A DNA stretch of 30,747 nucleotides, taken from the NCBI GenBank assembly GCA_900642245.1, contig CAAAJI010000268.1:6730-37476 (forward strand), read 5' to 3'. A program made the translations under genes and the position numbers. Each line of letters opens with the position of its first letter. The stretch's first letter is position 1. Under the pieces are notes generated by a model. The model was given only the letters and a program-made list of their open reading frames with translations. It was not told the DNA's origin and made no database searches. Positions 1-8,083 of this stretch are shown here, one piece after another. The stretch is from Fragilaria radians (taxonomy: Eukaryota; Bacillariophyta; Fragilariophyceae; Fragilariales; Fragilariaceae).

Positions 1-844
1 GAAACAAGAGCGACGTGAAAAATACTTGAAATTTTTGTCACCGTATAGCAAGGTAATAATGATCCATGTACAAACATCAAGGTTTTACAAGTCTTTGAAT
101 TCTCATAAAATCGTTTCAAAAATCTCGATTCGATAGGTGATTCAGGAATCAGATGTTTATTATGGAGTTGAAAAACCTTCGAAAAGTTCGCAACGTTTCA
201 TGCCATTGGATCGTCTTAGCTTCCGTAGCAACACAGAATATTCTTCCAAGGATGATAATAATACCAGCATTGGTGAGATGGCTAATAATACGCGTCGCAC
301 TTCCGACTGTTGTACAATCGATTCGAAATATCAATGCTGGATCAAGATTCGTTCTCCTTCGTTGTTCCGAGAAGCACAATATGTAGAAGGATATTGTTCG
401 ATATGTCTGTTGGAGATTGAAGTCGGTGATATGATGGTCCAATCCACACGAAAGGTGTGTCATCATATTTTTCATCACGAATGTGCCCTAACTTGGTTAT
501 CAAGTGGAAAGAAGCGTTGTCCCGTCTGTCGTAATTTTTTCGTCCCTGGATCCAGAGTTGACGATCAGGATGTCATACGACACAATGAGGATGATTTGGA
601 GGCAGTTTCATTCGATAGAAGATCCCATAATTCTCTTCCAAATAGCGAAACCCTAGACCACCCGTTACATGTTTCCAGGAAATCTACCGGTAGTCTGTCC
701 ATGTCTTCGAGAGGAACAAATCAAGATTTGGAACAACCATCTTGTGATGTTAACAAGGCTGCTATCGAGCACAAAGCAGAAATCCAAATTACCAAGGAAA
801 GGAGTCTCCGAGGAAAGGGACTTAGTCAAATCCATCTGCTTTGA
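1..844 (+). CDS. RING-A: membrane RING-H2 protein, 5'-truncated by the window edge
   Basis: Probable membrane-anchored E3 ubiquitin ligase. Seen: exon 1 is cut by the window start and ends at 52 (last residues SPYSK). An 84-bp GT-AG intron spans 53-136, and exon 2 runs 137-844, entering at VIQESD and ending in TGA. The splice site is inferred from the complete duplicate at 6968-8083, which has the same junction in the same phase. The RING-H2 finger is encoded at about 392-526: C-x2-C, then C-x-H-x2-H-x2-C, a Trp four residues after that Cys, and CPVC. All eight zinc ligands are present. The tail ends SQIHLL where its paralogs end QIHPL. The membrane helix and start codon lie outside the window. 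Compared with RING-B the RING core protein is identical and the tail differs by a few residues and a two-residue indel, so the copy appears functional. Confidence 0.88.
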
Positions 845-1546
845 ATTCTGAATCTCTGCTCGCCAAGTATCTTTGCAAGTTTCTTGCCATTGTTTTGTCT
901 CCTATTATCGTTTCACCTGGAAACGAATTTCCATTCCATTACAATATCTAGAACATGCCTTAGGTGATTAAGTCAAAATTTGACTTTCATGCTAGTTGTC
1001 AATATCAACAAATTTGAAAATTAAGCATCCTTTTATCTTTCAATATTATGTAATTGACTGGTTATTGCCATCTTTTCCAGCATACTGTCAAAGATCATTT
1101 TTTGTAGATTCTTGAACCCCTTGGTAATCCAAAGTCTTGAATTCAAATCATAATCCTTGAGTTTCTCCTTTCCTGAAAATTGTAATCAAAAAACTGCTAT
1201 CCCTCTTGACTGGTGTACTCTCCGTTGCTACATATCTTTTCAATACATGCTATGTTGAATTTTCCGTAGTTTTACAAACTTACACAATCTTATTACATCC
1301 TAAGATGAGTATTTGGGAAACTTGAATAAAATAGATTAAACACAAAAACGCAAACTGTAAGATGTAAAACATTTTCAAAATTTGGATCGCAATGTTTGAT
1401 CTCCACTAGCTGGGTTTGGGGGGCACAACATCCCCATTTTCATTTTTTTCAACGCCATAAACTTGAAGCTATTTGTAACCAAAGTCATGTTCAAAAAGTG
1501 TTGATACGCTCTCTAAGCTGCAAGTATCCTACTGTTTTGCCTCTTG
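845..1546. other. Intergenic spacer, left copy of the segmental duplication
   Basis: No gene seen. The stretch aligns by eye with the spacer 3' of RING-B. Shared landmarks are the block after the stop codon (845-960 with 8084-8200), a CATCTTTTCCAGCATA block (1069 with 8310), a CTTGGTAATCCAA block (1120 with 8669), and a TTTGGATC block followed by a G-run (about 1380 with 9130). It lacks about 0.4 kb present in the right copy, mainly 8353-8659. It ends at the hAT target site. Confidence 0.7.
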
Positions 1547-1554
1547 GTTCCAAT
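1547..1554. repeat. 8-bp target-site duplication, left (GTTCCAAT)
   Basis: GTTCCAAT directly abuts the left terminal inverted repeat and is repeated exactly at 2733-2740. An 8-bp duplication is the hallmark of hAT transposition. Confidence 0.93.
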
Positions 1555-1571
1555 TAGAGGTGTGAACAGCC
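1555..1571 (+). repeat. hAT terminal inverted repeat, left
   Basis: TAGAGGTGTGAACAGCC pairs with the reverse complement of 2716-2732 with one mismatch in 17 (G against C at the tenth base). The TAGRGGTGT-type start is typical of hAT ends. Confidence 0.9.
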
Positions 1572-1670
1572 GGCTGTCTGGCTGTGGCAGTTAACTGCCA
1601 AACAGCCACAGCCAGTGGACTGACAGCCAACGCAGGTGGCTGTCAACAAACAGCCACCAAACAGCCAACG
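1562..1670. repeat. hAT subterminal GGCTGT/ACAGCC repeat cluster, left end
   Basis: About ten copies of ACAGCC or GGCTGT in both orientations lie in roughly 110 bp, many spaced by TTTGG or TGTC variants. A matching cluster occupies the right end. Clustered subterminal hexamers next to the inverted repeats are known transposase-binding sites in plant hATs such as Ac and Tam3; that role here is inferred. Confidence 0.75.
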
Positions 1671-2326
1671 CACAAAAAAATTGAAATGAACAAAAGCGCA
1701 GCAGGAGGAGCAGCAGCAGAAGACAATGAACCATGCCCAAATACTGTGGCACATCAGGAGAATATAGGGGGAACAGATTTATTATTTGAAATGAAATGCA
1801 ATTCGAGAAAAGAGTGGAATTAAGTGGAGTTGAACAGTTGACAAACCTCACTATTGTCCATTTTTCTCATGTTGTGACTATCACAGACTGCATGCGTTCA
1901 TCAAGTCTTGTTAAAATTCTAAGCATTTCTATTTTTGCTGAGTATTTAAACAAACTTAGGACAATGCACATCTTATGTGTGGTTTTTTTTTAAAAAGGAT
2001 TTAGCCTGACAATTCTAATATTCAGCAAATTTGAGCATCTAGGGTATTGACAAAATCATAGTCATTGAAATGCCTTTGAAGTAATTTGACTTAAACAAGA
2101 GGAAAGGGAATTACCTTGATTCTCAGCACTGACTCTTTTCAGGGTTTGGCTACACTCTTTTGCCACCCTGGAAATCTTGAATTTTCTTTTGACACCAAAT
2201 TTACAGTAACTTGTTGGCCATTTTTAACAGATCACATTCTCTTGTTATCTTGTACCATAAAATTGGTGCACTAAAAATACTTGGTGTTGAATAAAGAGCC
2301 TTCCCTCTGGTTGCAAAAGAAGATGT

Positions 2327-2600
2327 TTGTGCAAAGAAGAACTTAAAAAGCACGGATGCTTCAAAGGCATATTACATTCTCTGAAAAGAATATATCACGT
2401 ATTCAACAGGAACGTGCTTTGTGTCCCTGGAACTTCAACACCCTCCGAAAGAGTTTTTCACACTGTGGAATTGCACTATCAGCAAAGCAAAATTCAATAC
2501 AAGGAGATGCATCAATGAATGAAATACTTTTGAAAAACAATTTATTGCATATATTGTGCACTGTGGAAGATGTACAGAGAGCTCTTTCTAAGTTGGAATA
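2327..2600 (+). pseudogene. hAT transposase C-terminal dimerisation domain remnant
   Basis: Two overlapping frames together recall the C-terminal dimerisation region of hAT transposases. The first frame contains LCVPGTSTPSERVF (about 2418-2459), the family signature of a Pro-Ala/Gly-Thr-Ser run followed by ERVF. The sequence then continues in another frame with HCGIALSAKQNSIQG and ILLKNNLLHIL, matching the usual continuation (small residues, K/R, N-rich end). The frame change lies near the T5 run at about 2454-2458. No BED zinc finger or DDE catalytic region is present. It reads in the orientation assigned to the element and cannot encode an active enzyme. Confidence 0.8.
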
Positions 2601-2637
2601 ATCGGAATAAATATAAATTACCCCGTGTACGTCATTG

Positions 2638-2732
2638 CCTTTGGCTGTTTGTGGCTGTTGACAAACAGCCAGAGCTTCTCATTTGGCTGTGGCTGTGGCT
2701 GTTGTGATTATCGTTGGCTGTTGACACCTCTA
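2638..2732. repeat. hAT subterminal repeats and right terminal inverted repeat
   Basis: GGCTGT occurs repeatedly in both orientations between 2640 and 2720, mirroring the left cluster. The last 17 bases (2716-2732, GGCTGTTGACACCTCTA) form the right terminal inverted repeat. Confidence 0.8.
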
Positions 2733-2740
2733 GTTCCAAT
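2733..2740. repeat. 8-bp target-site duplication, right (GTTCCAAT)
   Basis: Exact copy of 1547-1554, immediately outside the right inverted repeat of the hAT element. Confidence 0.93.
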
Positions 2741-2745
2741 TCACA

Positions 2746-2850
2746 AAGATGATGAATTTGATAGAACGCTCGTCCACTTATACTTCGTCTAGCTCCATCC
2801 GATTGGTCAATTCTATCAATACAAACAATCATGTCAAATGTCGTTTGCAT
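2746..2850 (-). pseudogene. 3' scrap of a RING-C-like gene (left copy)
   Basis: On the minus strand the reading IDRIDQSDGARRSISGRAFYQIHHL matches the end of RING-C (IDRLDQ...SDGTRRSVRGRAYCQIHPL, 9213-9290), and the DNA aligns (GAACGCTCGTCCACTTATAC beside the RING-C 3' end). The stop codon is lost: TGA has become TGTGA, so the reading runs on into the hAT element. Upstream of about 2850 similarity fades, and the RING finger, membrane helix and first exon are absent from the left copy. It is the convergent neighbour of RING-A, as RING-C is of RING-B. This scrap is non-functional. Confidence 0.8.
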
Positions 2851-3481
2851 GGTTAAATTCATAATCTGCTATTGGCTTAAATATTATGTTACTTGAATTG
2901 AAATAGCACAAAATGATTGATTGGATTTCATGCATTTTTCCTCCATTTCTTGTATGGGAAGAAAACAATTCTTTAGGATTCCAGAATATTTTAGGAGACG
3001 AAGATTGTATGATCTGATAACATCATCAAAAAGGAAATGACATGACTGAATGAGGAGATGGGGGAGAATGTTGTTTTCTGATGTTGAATCATCAATATTT
3101 GTGGAAGGGAAATCAGATAGAATAAAAATGTAATTTATCAATAGAAGAGTGATTTTGTAATCAGTGATATTGGGTTTTGATTGCATAAGAGTATTAGATA
3201 TGATTCCTATCGCATAAAGAAGGTGAGTATGTCGAGAAGAGGAAAAAATTGAAAACTGGCAAGGTATTTTTACCTGAGAACTGAATCTTGCAAGCCAAAG
3301 TTAGCACAAGATAGCCCCCTATGTTTTAGATCATTCCTTTCATTTAACCAGTATAATTTCGTTCTTTAACTTTCAGTCAGCACATCTTTCTATTTGCCAA
3401 GAGATTTTAATCCTTGTTCAACTGTGCAAAAAACCCTGTTTTCTCAATAATTTTAAATTTGTGAACTATAGTCTTTATCAT
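2851..3481. other. Unassigned AT-rich sequence
   Basis: No gene recognised. Short frames here show no family motif. The left limit coincides with the end of detectable homology to the RING-B/RING-C segment, so the duplication breakpoint probably lies near 2850. Confidence 0.4.
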
Positions 3482-3709
3482 ATGTCTTTCAAAATTAGAT
3501 CTACATTAAAAACAATGTCCATACTTGAAGTCTTGGAAAGGAACGATAATGAAGATTTAGGTTTAAACAAAGAAATTTCGGGTTCTTTGTTTTGTGAGCA
3601 TCCACGTAATATACATGAAAAATTCGAAAAACTCAGAAGACGCCGAGCATTAAAACTTAGTAATGTGGATCAAAATTTGAAGAAACTCTCGGTTTTCAAA
3701 GCCTCTTAG
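3482..3709 (+). CDS. Unrecognised 75-residue reading frame
   Basis: An ATG-initiated frame encodes a charged protein with LEVLERNDNEDLG near the start and a basic EKLRRRRALKL segment. No membrane helix, signal peptide or known motif is visible. It sits directly before gag-like retroelement debris (3711-3925) and could be a decayed piece of that element or a small host gene. Being a frame with an ATG is the only direct support. Confidence 0.18.
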   Translation: MSFKIRSTLKTMSILEVLERNDNEDLGLNKEISGSLFCEHPRNIHEKFEKLRRRRALKLSNVDQNLKKLSVFKAS

Positions 3710-3710
3710 A

Positions 3711-3925
3711 AACCATTTTCTTCTCGTTCAACTGTTTCACATCAGAAACACTCATTAAACCTCAGAATTTAATCGAAAATTTAACTTCTTTATTGACGTC
3801 AAGACCTATAGTTTTAACTTGGAGTGGGATGCGAAAGTCAGGTTGACCACTTTTTCTGGAAACGCAAAAGATTGGGAGCAATGGTCCAAGACTTTCCTGG
3901 CCTTAGTAGATACAAACTAGTGCTC
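3711..3925 (+). mobile_element. Retroelement gag fragment, decayed
   Basis: From about 3812 the plus strand reads VRLTTFSGNAKDWEQWSKTF and then LALVDTN, followed by a stop. The F-x-G-x(4)-W-x2-W spacing is what is seen near the start of Ty1/copia-type gag proteins of diatoms and other eukaryotes. Downstream frames are broken. The preceding block (3711-3765, ACCATTTTCTTC through CACATCAGAAACACTCAT) is repeated, diverged, at 5347-5400, suggesting two copies of one family in this gap. Family assignment rests on the motif alone. Confidence 0.5.
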
Positions 3926-4183
3926 CTTTGGAGAGAAGTTATCAAAAAGACTTCTTTCTTCATTCAATTGAAGGTGAAGAATGAACTTGCTCATGCAGAG
4001 CCAATGATTAGCTGTGAGTCAGATGTATGTGCTCAAAGCTGCTCTAAGAGTTTATATTACCTGTAAATTATGATCTAATAAAGTTACTTTTACATTAGAT
4101 CTCTTATAAGCTTTCCATTGAACACGTAGTCTATTGGCTTTTGTGTTAGATTTAGCACCTATCCTCTTGGCTTATGTGATCTT

Positions 4184-4217
4184 AGATTCACGACTAAGAT
4201 TCATGAATCGTGAATCT
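4184..4217. repeat. Inverted repeat (AGATTCACGA / TCGTGAATCT)
   Basis: Perfect 10-base arms at 4184-4193 and 4208-4217. The 14-base centre ends in the palindrome ATTCATGAAT (4199-4208). Confidence 0.75.
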
Positions 4218-4221
4218 TGAT

Positions 4222-4248
4222 AGATTCCCATTTGTTGCTTGGGAATCT
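4222..4248. repeat. Inverted repeat (AGATTCCCA / TGGGAATCT)
   Basis: Perfect 9-base arms at 4222-4230 and 4240-4248 around a 9-base loop, four bases after the preceding hairpin. Both hairpins start with AGATTC. Confidence 0.75.
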
Positions 4249-4610
4249 GGAATAGTTTCCCCCACTGTATAGATATGACAGTTCTGAAAAGATATTAAAT
4301 GATCTTCTCATTTAGAAGCAATATTAAAGCATCACTAAATTCATATAAGACTATGTCTTTATTGAATTTGTGGAAGGTATAGAACAAATAGTTAACTATG
4401 TAACTTATTCTAGATTTAGATGAGTAAATATTAGAATAGTGATTCTGGTATTATTTACTATGTCCTAACGATAACTTGGACGTCTCCAGTATCGGTATCC
4501 ACACATCTTGTAGTCATAGTAACCTATTGTATTGACTGTATTGCTTACATCCTGTATTGTTATCCTAACGAGCTTAACTCAAAGGTATGTCAGTATGCTT
4601 TGGCATATCA

Positions 4611-5343
4611 GAAGTTCTTGCCAGATTAAAGACACACGAAATGACAGAGTGAGGGGGTCACAATAGCAAAGGTTTGGATGCCACGTAAAAAAACAATGTT
4701 ACCACTATGTTGATGGGACACTAGGCGTATGAATGCTCAAAACAAAAGATACCAAGATATCAAACAACATCGAAAAAACTAGCACAGTAACGTTTCAATG
4801 TCATTAATGTGGCAATCCATACTAAAAAATAGGCTGTCCATCCCATTACAATAGCAGAAAAGAGGAGAGTGTAAGCTTGACTTGTGAAACGGAAACAGAA
4901 CTGAAAGGCGATGAGGAAAGTGCCGGAGACAAATACATATAAATTTGTGACACCGGAGCAAGCCCTCGTACGACGGGGATATTGGATAAGTTGACTGAAC
5001 TAAGTATATCAATAACAAGAATTGGGGGTGGAAGAAGTTAACCATGAAACGTAAAGCAGAATAGAGCTTAAAGGGTGGTGGCTTTTCCTTGAATCTTTGG
5101 GGCACATGTCAGTCAAGCATCTGAAAAAAGAACAGGAAAAGTGATCAACAATTAGTTGACTGGAATGGTTCAAAAGTGTAAAGAGTTCAACAAATATAAC
5201 TAAAGCATGGCAAAGAAGAAGGGAGAGAGGCTGTTAAAATCGTCAAAAGGATCATAGATTGCTTTTTAATTGAAAGGATGACAGTCTATTTTTTATTTAA
5301 GGGGATCATAACTTGAAGAGACTCTAGTATTCCGAATTGTCTT
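4611..5343. other. Unassigned sequence between retroelement fragments
   Basis: No gene supported. The longest minus-strand frame (4779-5105) has no recognisable motif. Purine-rich stretches (for example 5205-5240) are seen. Probably non-coding retroelement remains. Confidence 0.35.
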
Positions 5344-5344
5344 T

Positions 5345-6103
5345 TGAACCATTTCCTTAGTTTGATTAACTGTGTCTCATCAGAAACACTCATCAAAGGA
5401 CTTACAAAATGTATTGCATCAATCACGACCCTTTTTGGTGGAAGAGATCTTACGCCAGTGATGTCTAAAACAGCAAGAAAAGAGTCGGAGGTAACCGCAG
5501 TAACAGCGCAGGTTGCTATCTATCAAGAAGAACTTGCACCACTTGCAACATAAATAGAAACCATGAGTGCAATGCTGGAGTTGCGAATGGAAAATTAAAT
5601 GACGATGATGAACTTGAAGTTTCCGGAGTAAGTACAACTAAAAAATGATCTAAGGTAAGGCTCACCAAATTATGAAGAAACCTCGAAGTGATGATGAAAA
5701 CAATCAAAGAAACAAGCATCGAGCTTATGTTATGAGAACCTAGAAAACTAACAAAAGGAAAAGAAAAGGTATGAAGATCTAGTTATAAGAATGGGCGAGC
5801 GTCACAATGGCAAACAAGACAATCAAGAAACAGGGAAAGAAGAATAGAAAGCTGCAACTAAAAAAAGTTAAATAATAATCATCTCATAAACCATTGTGGA
5901 AGATCAAAGGTGGAACATCAAAACAAGAAGAAATGATTAAAGACATGTTAAGAAGTTATGAATGGAAGTGTCATGAAACGTTGGAAGGAATAAGGAACGA
6001 AATGACATCGATTTCAACGAGAGTGAAAACAACATCTCACGGAATGACGGACGATGCAACACAAATGAATTATGTTGTAGGCCGCGTAAAGCAATAAAGA
6101 AGA
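5345..6103 (+). mobile_element. Probable retroelement gag-region debris
   Basis: The block 5347-5400 repeats 3711-3765. From ATG 5461 a short frame begins MSKTARKESEVTAVTAQVA and continues with a heptad-like QEELAPLAT before a stop. A second frame at 5894-6097 is rich in K, E and M (KQEEMIKDMLRSYEWK). Coiled-coil-like, lysine/glutamate-rich N-termini fit gag proteins, but no nucleic-acid-binding or enzymatic motif is present. All frames are broken. Confidence 0.28.
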
Positions 6104-6936
6104 TTGGAAAAGAATTAGGATTTAAATGTGAAGGATGTCATCTCAAATTAAATGGAATCGAGAAGTATAGTTGACTGGAAAGAAAATACCTAAGGAAAAC
6201 ATCATTTAATAATCCGCCTCAGATCAAGGTGATAGAATAAGGGACTCGTACACACAGTCTGAAGAGCAAATCAGTACATCCTCCATCTAAAAAAGCTGCA
6301 GCGACACTACAAGATTTCTCAGAATTTGCGTAAGGTTGAGAATTTAGTACAAAACAAGAAGAGAACAAATGGTCCATGTCTCTGTCATAAAATAGCGCTC
6401 TTGATTGATTAACTACATATCAAAACTTAAATCAAAAAGATCGCTGTCTTGGAAGGAAAACTGTAAAGGATCTGAGGGTGTTAAAGTAATTCTGAATCAA
6501 TGGAATACAACAAAACACAATATGCGACTCTGTAAGTACAAAACAGGTATTACAAGGATAGTAAGTGCACTAAAGTTTATAAGGAACAATGGAAGTAAGT
6601 CAATTGTAGAAAAAATCAAGCAAATTGCAGTCCTCAAATCCTGCGGTAAGAAGGCAGCAAATATAAAGATTAAGGAAATGATTAGAATGAAATGGAAACA
6701 AATGTTTTATAATATGTCTAGTTATACCGAAAGCATCTGAAGATAAAGGAATCAATGATCCAAGCCTGAAGCACATATCAAACATTTTCGAAACATTATT
6801 GAACATTCGAAACACATGTATTTTTATTCGCTGACACATCATCTAAACGCCGGCAGCATGTCACGACTCGATCGACTGGAGCGCGAATTCGGGACTGTTC
6901 TTGTACAGTAATGAAGTATGTGTGTTGACCCGAACG
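6104..6936. other. Unassigned spacer leading to the RING-B promoter
   Basis: No gene recognised. A 111-residue lysine-rich frame (6405-6740) looks like translated A-rich DNA and has no family motif. GC content rises just before RING-B (about 6850-6900), which probably marks its promoter. Confidence 0.35.
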
Positions 6937-6952
6937 TTGCAAATATTTGCAA
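6937..6952. promoter_or_regulatory. 16-bp perfect palindrome 15 bp before the RING-B start codon
   Basis: TTGCAAATATTTGCAA equals its own reverse complement and ends 15 bases before ATG 6968. It could be a dimeric transcription-factor site or lie in the 5' leader as a hairpin. The function is inferred; the symmetry is seen. Confidence 0.5.
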
Positions 6953-6967
6953 TACTATTTTGGAAAG

Positions 6968-8083
6968 ATGGACCAACAAAAACCAGCGTCGAATGATCTC
7001 GCTGCGAATCTTTCGAGCAATCCAGGCCTCTTGTTTATGAGTGCTATCGCGTTGTTGCTTTTGATACTAATCTTGTATCGGAGTCTTGGCGAGTTGTTGT
7101 ATCGAGTGTGTGGAGTAGATATCTTACCATTTATATCCAAGGACAACCGAGAAAATGGATCTCAGCAGGCCAGCGAAGGAATTTCTAGAAATCAATCGCA
7201 GGATCAAGGACAAGGACAAAATGATTTGGTGGCCTACAAGAGCTCCGAAGATCTGAAACAAGAGCGACGTGAAAAATACTTGAAATTTTTGTCACCGTAT
7301 AGCAAGGTAAAGATCCTGTACAGAACTGAAGTATTACACGTCGTTGAATTCTAATACATTACTTTCAAAATCTCGCTTCGACAGGTGATTCAGGAATCAG
7401 ATGTTTATTATGGAGTTGAAAAACCTTCGAAGGGCTCACAACGTTTTATGCCATTGGATCGCCTTAGCTTCCGTAGCAACACAGATTATTCTTCCAAGGA
7501 TGATCATGCCAGCATTGGTGAGATGGCTGATAATACGCGTCGCACTTCCGACTGTTGTACAATCGATTCGAGACATCAATGCTGGATCAAGGTTCGCTCT
7601 CCCTCGTTGTTCAAGGGAGCACAATATGTAGAAGGATATTGTTCGATATGTCTATTGGAGATTGAAGTCGGTGATATGATGGTCCAATCCACACGAAAGG
7701 TTTGTCATCATATTTTTCATCACGAATGTGCCCTAACTTGGTTATCAAGTGGAAAGAAGCGTTGTCCCGTCTGTCGTAATTTTTTCGTCCCCGGATCCAG
7801 AGTTGACGATCAGGATGTCATACGACACAACGAGGATGATTTGGAGGCAGTTTCATTCGATAGAAGATCCCAATATTGTCTTCAAAGTAACGAAATCCTA
7901 GACGACCCGTTACATGTTTCCAGGAAATCTAGCCTGTCCATGTCTTCGAGAGGAACAAATCAAGATTTGGAACAACCAACTTGTGATGTTAACAAGGCTG
8001 CCATCGAGCATACAGCAGAAATTCAAATTACCAAGGAAAGGAGTCTCCGAGGAAAGGGACTTAGCCAAATCCATCCGCTTTGA
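6968..8083 (+). CDS. RING-B: single-pass membrane RING-H2 protein (probable E3 ubiquitin ligase), 345 aa
   Basis: Exon 1 is 6968-7306, a 78-bp intron spans 7307-7384 (GTAAAG...ACAG), and exon 2 is 7385-8083; the junction is phase 0 (SPYSK/VIQESD). ATG 6968 (MDQQKP) is chosen because the frame upstream has no other ATG. A membrane helix lies at about residues 21-43 (LLFMSAIALLLLILILY), then a shared motif SLGELLYRVCGVDILP and a charged Q/R-rich linker. The RING-H2 finger is at about 199-243 with ligands C-x2-C, C-x-H-x2-H-x2-C and CPVC, and the usual Trp. After it come an acidic stretch, a Ser-rich region and a conserved tail ending QIHPL. RING-H2 fingers recruit E2 enzymes; the substrate is unknown. 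RING-A is a near-identical duplicate and RING-C a diverged convergent paralog. Confidence 0.92.

Larger units (their letters stand above)
1555..2732 (+). mobile_element. hAT-superfamily DNA transposon, non-autonomous, 1178 bp
   Basis: The element is bounded by terminal inverted repeats beginning TAGAGGTGT on both ends and flanked by perfect 8-bp duplications. The homologous spacer at about 9185-9235 lacks the element and has one target-site equivalent, giving an empty-site comparison. Inside, both ends carry GGCTGT/ACAGCC clusters, and 2327-2600 holds a frameshifted remnant of the hAT transposase C-terminal dimerisation region. At 1.18 kb it is far shorter than usual autonomous hATs (several kb) and lacks room for the catalytic core, so it is an internally deleted derivative that would need a transposase supplied in trans. 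Orientation is taken from the transposase remnant. Confidence 0.92.
4145..4610 (+). mobile_element. Possible LTR remnant with primer-binding-like site
   Basis: The non-coding stretch starts near TGTTAGATTTAGC and includes two adjacent hairpins (4184-4217 and 4222-4248). Just after it, at about 4594-4609, TTGGCATATCAGAAG resembles the TGGTATCAGAGC site complementary to initiator tRNA-Met that primes many copia elements, but with differences. Coding debris in the same orientation follows from about 5461. No second LTR or target duplication was seen, so boundaries are guesses. Confidence 0.28.

Noticed and set aside
1584..1851. Frames on both strands at the left hAT end, Ala/Cys/Gln-rich
   Set aside because: They translate the GGCTGT/ACAGCC repeats and have no protein family features.
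3793..3802. TTGACGTCAA as a CO2/cAMP-responsive promoter element
   Set aside because: The core does match TGACGTCA-type sites, but it lies in retroelement debris with no promoter context; chance is likely. The same core at 11911 is inside coding sequence.
4779..5105. 108-codon minus-strand frame
   Set aside because: No motif, odd composition, and surrounded by plus-strand retroelement debris; most likely chance.
6405..6740. 111-codon lysine-rich frame
   Set aside because: Composition mirrors A-rich DNA; no recognisable domain. Left as unassigned.
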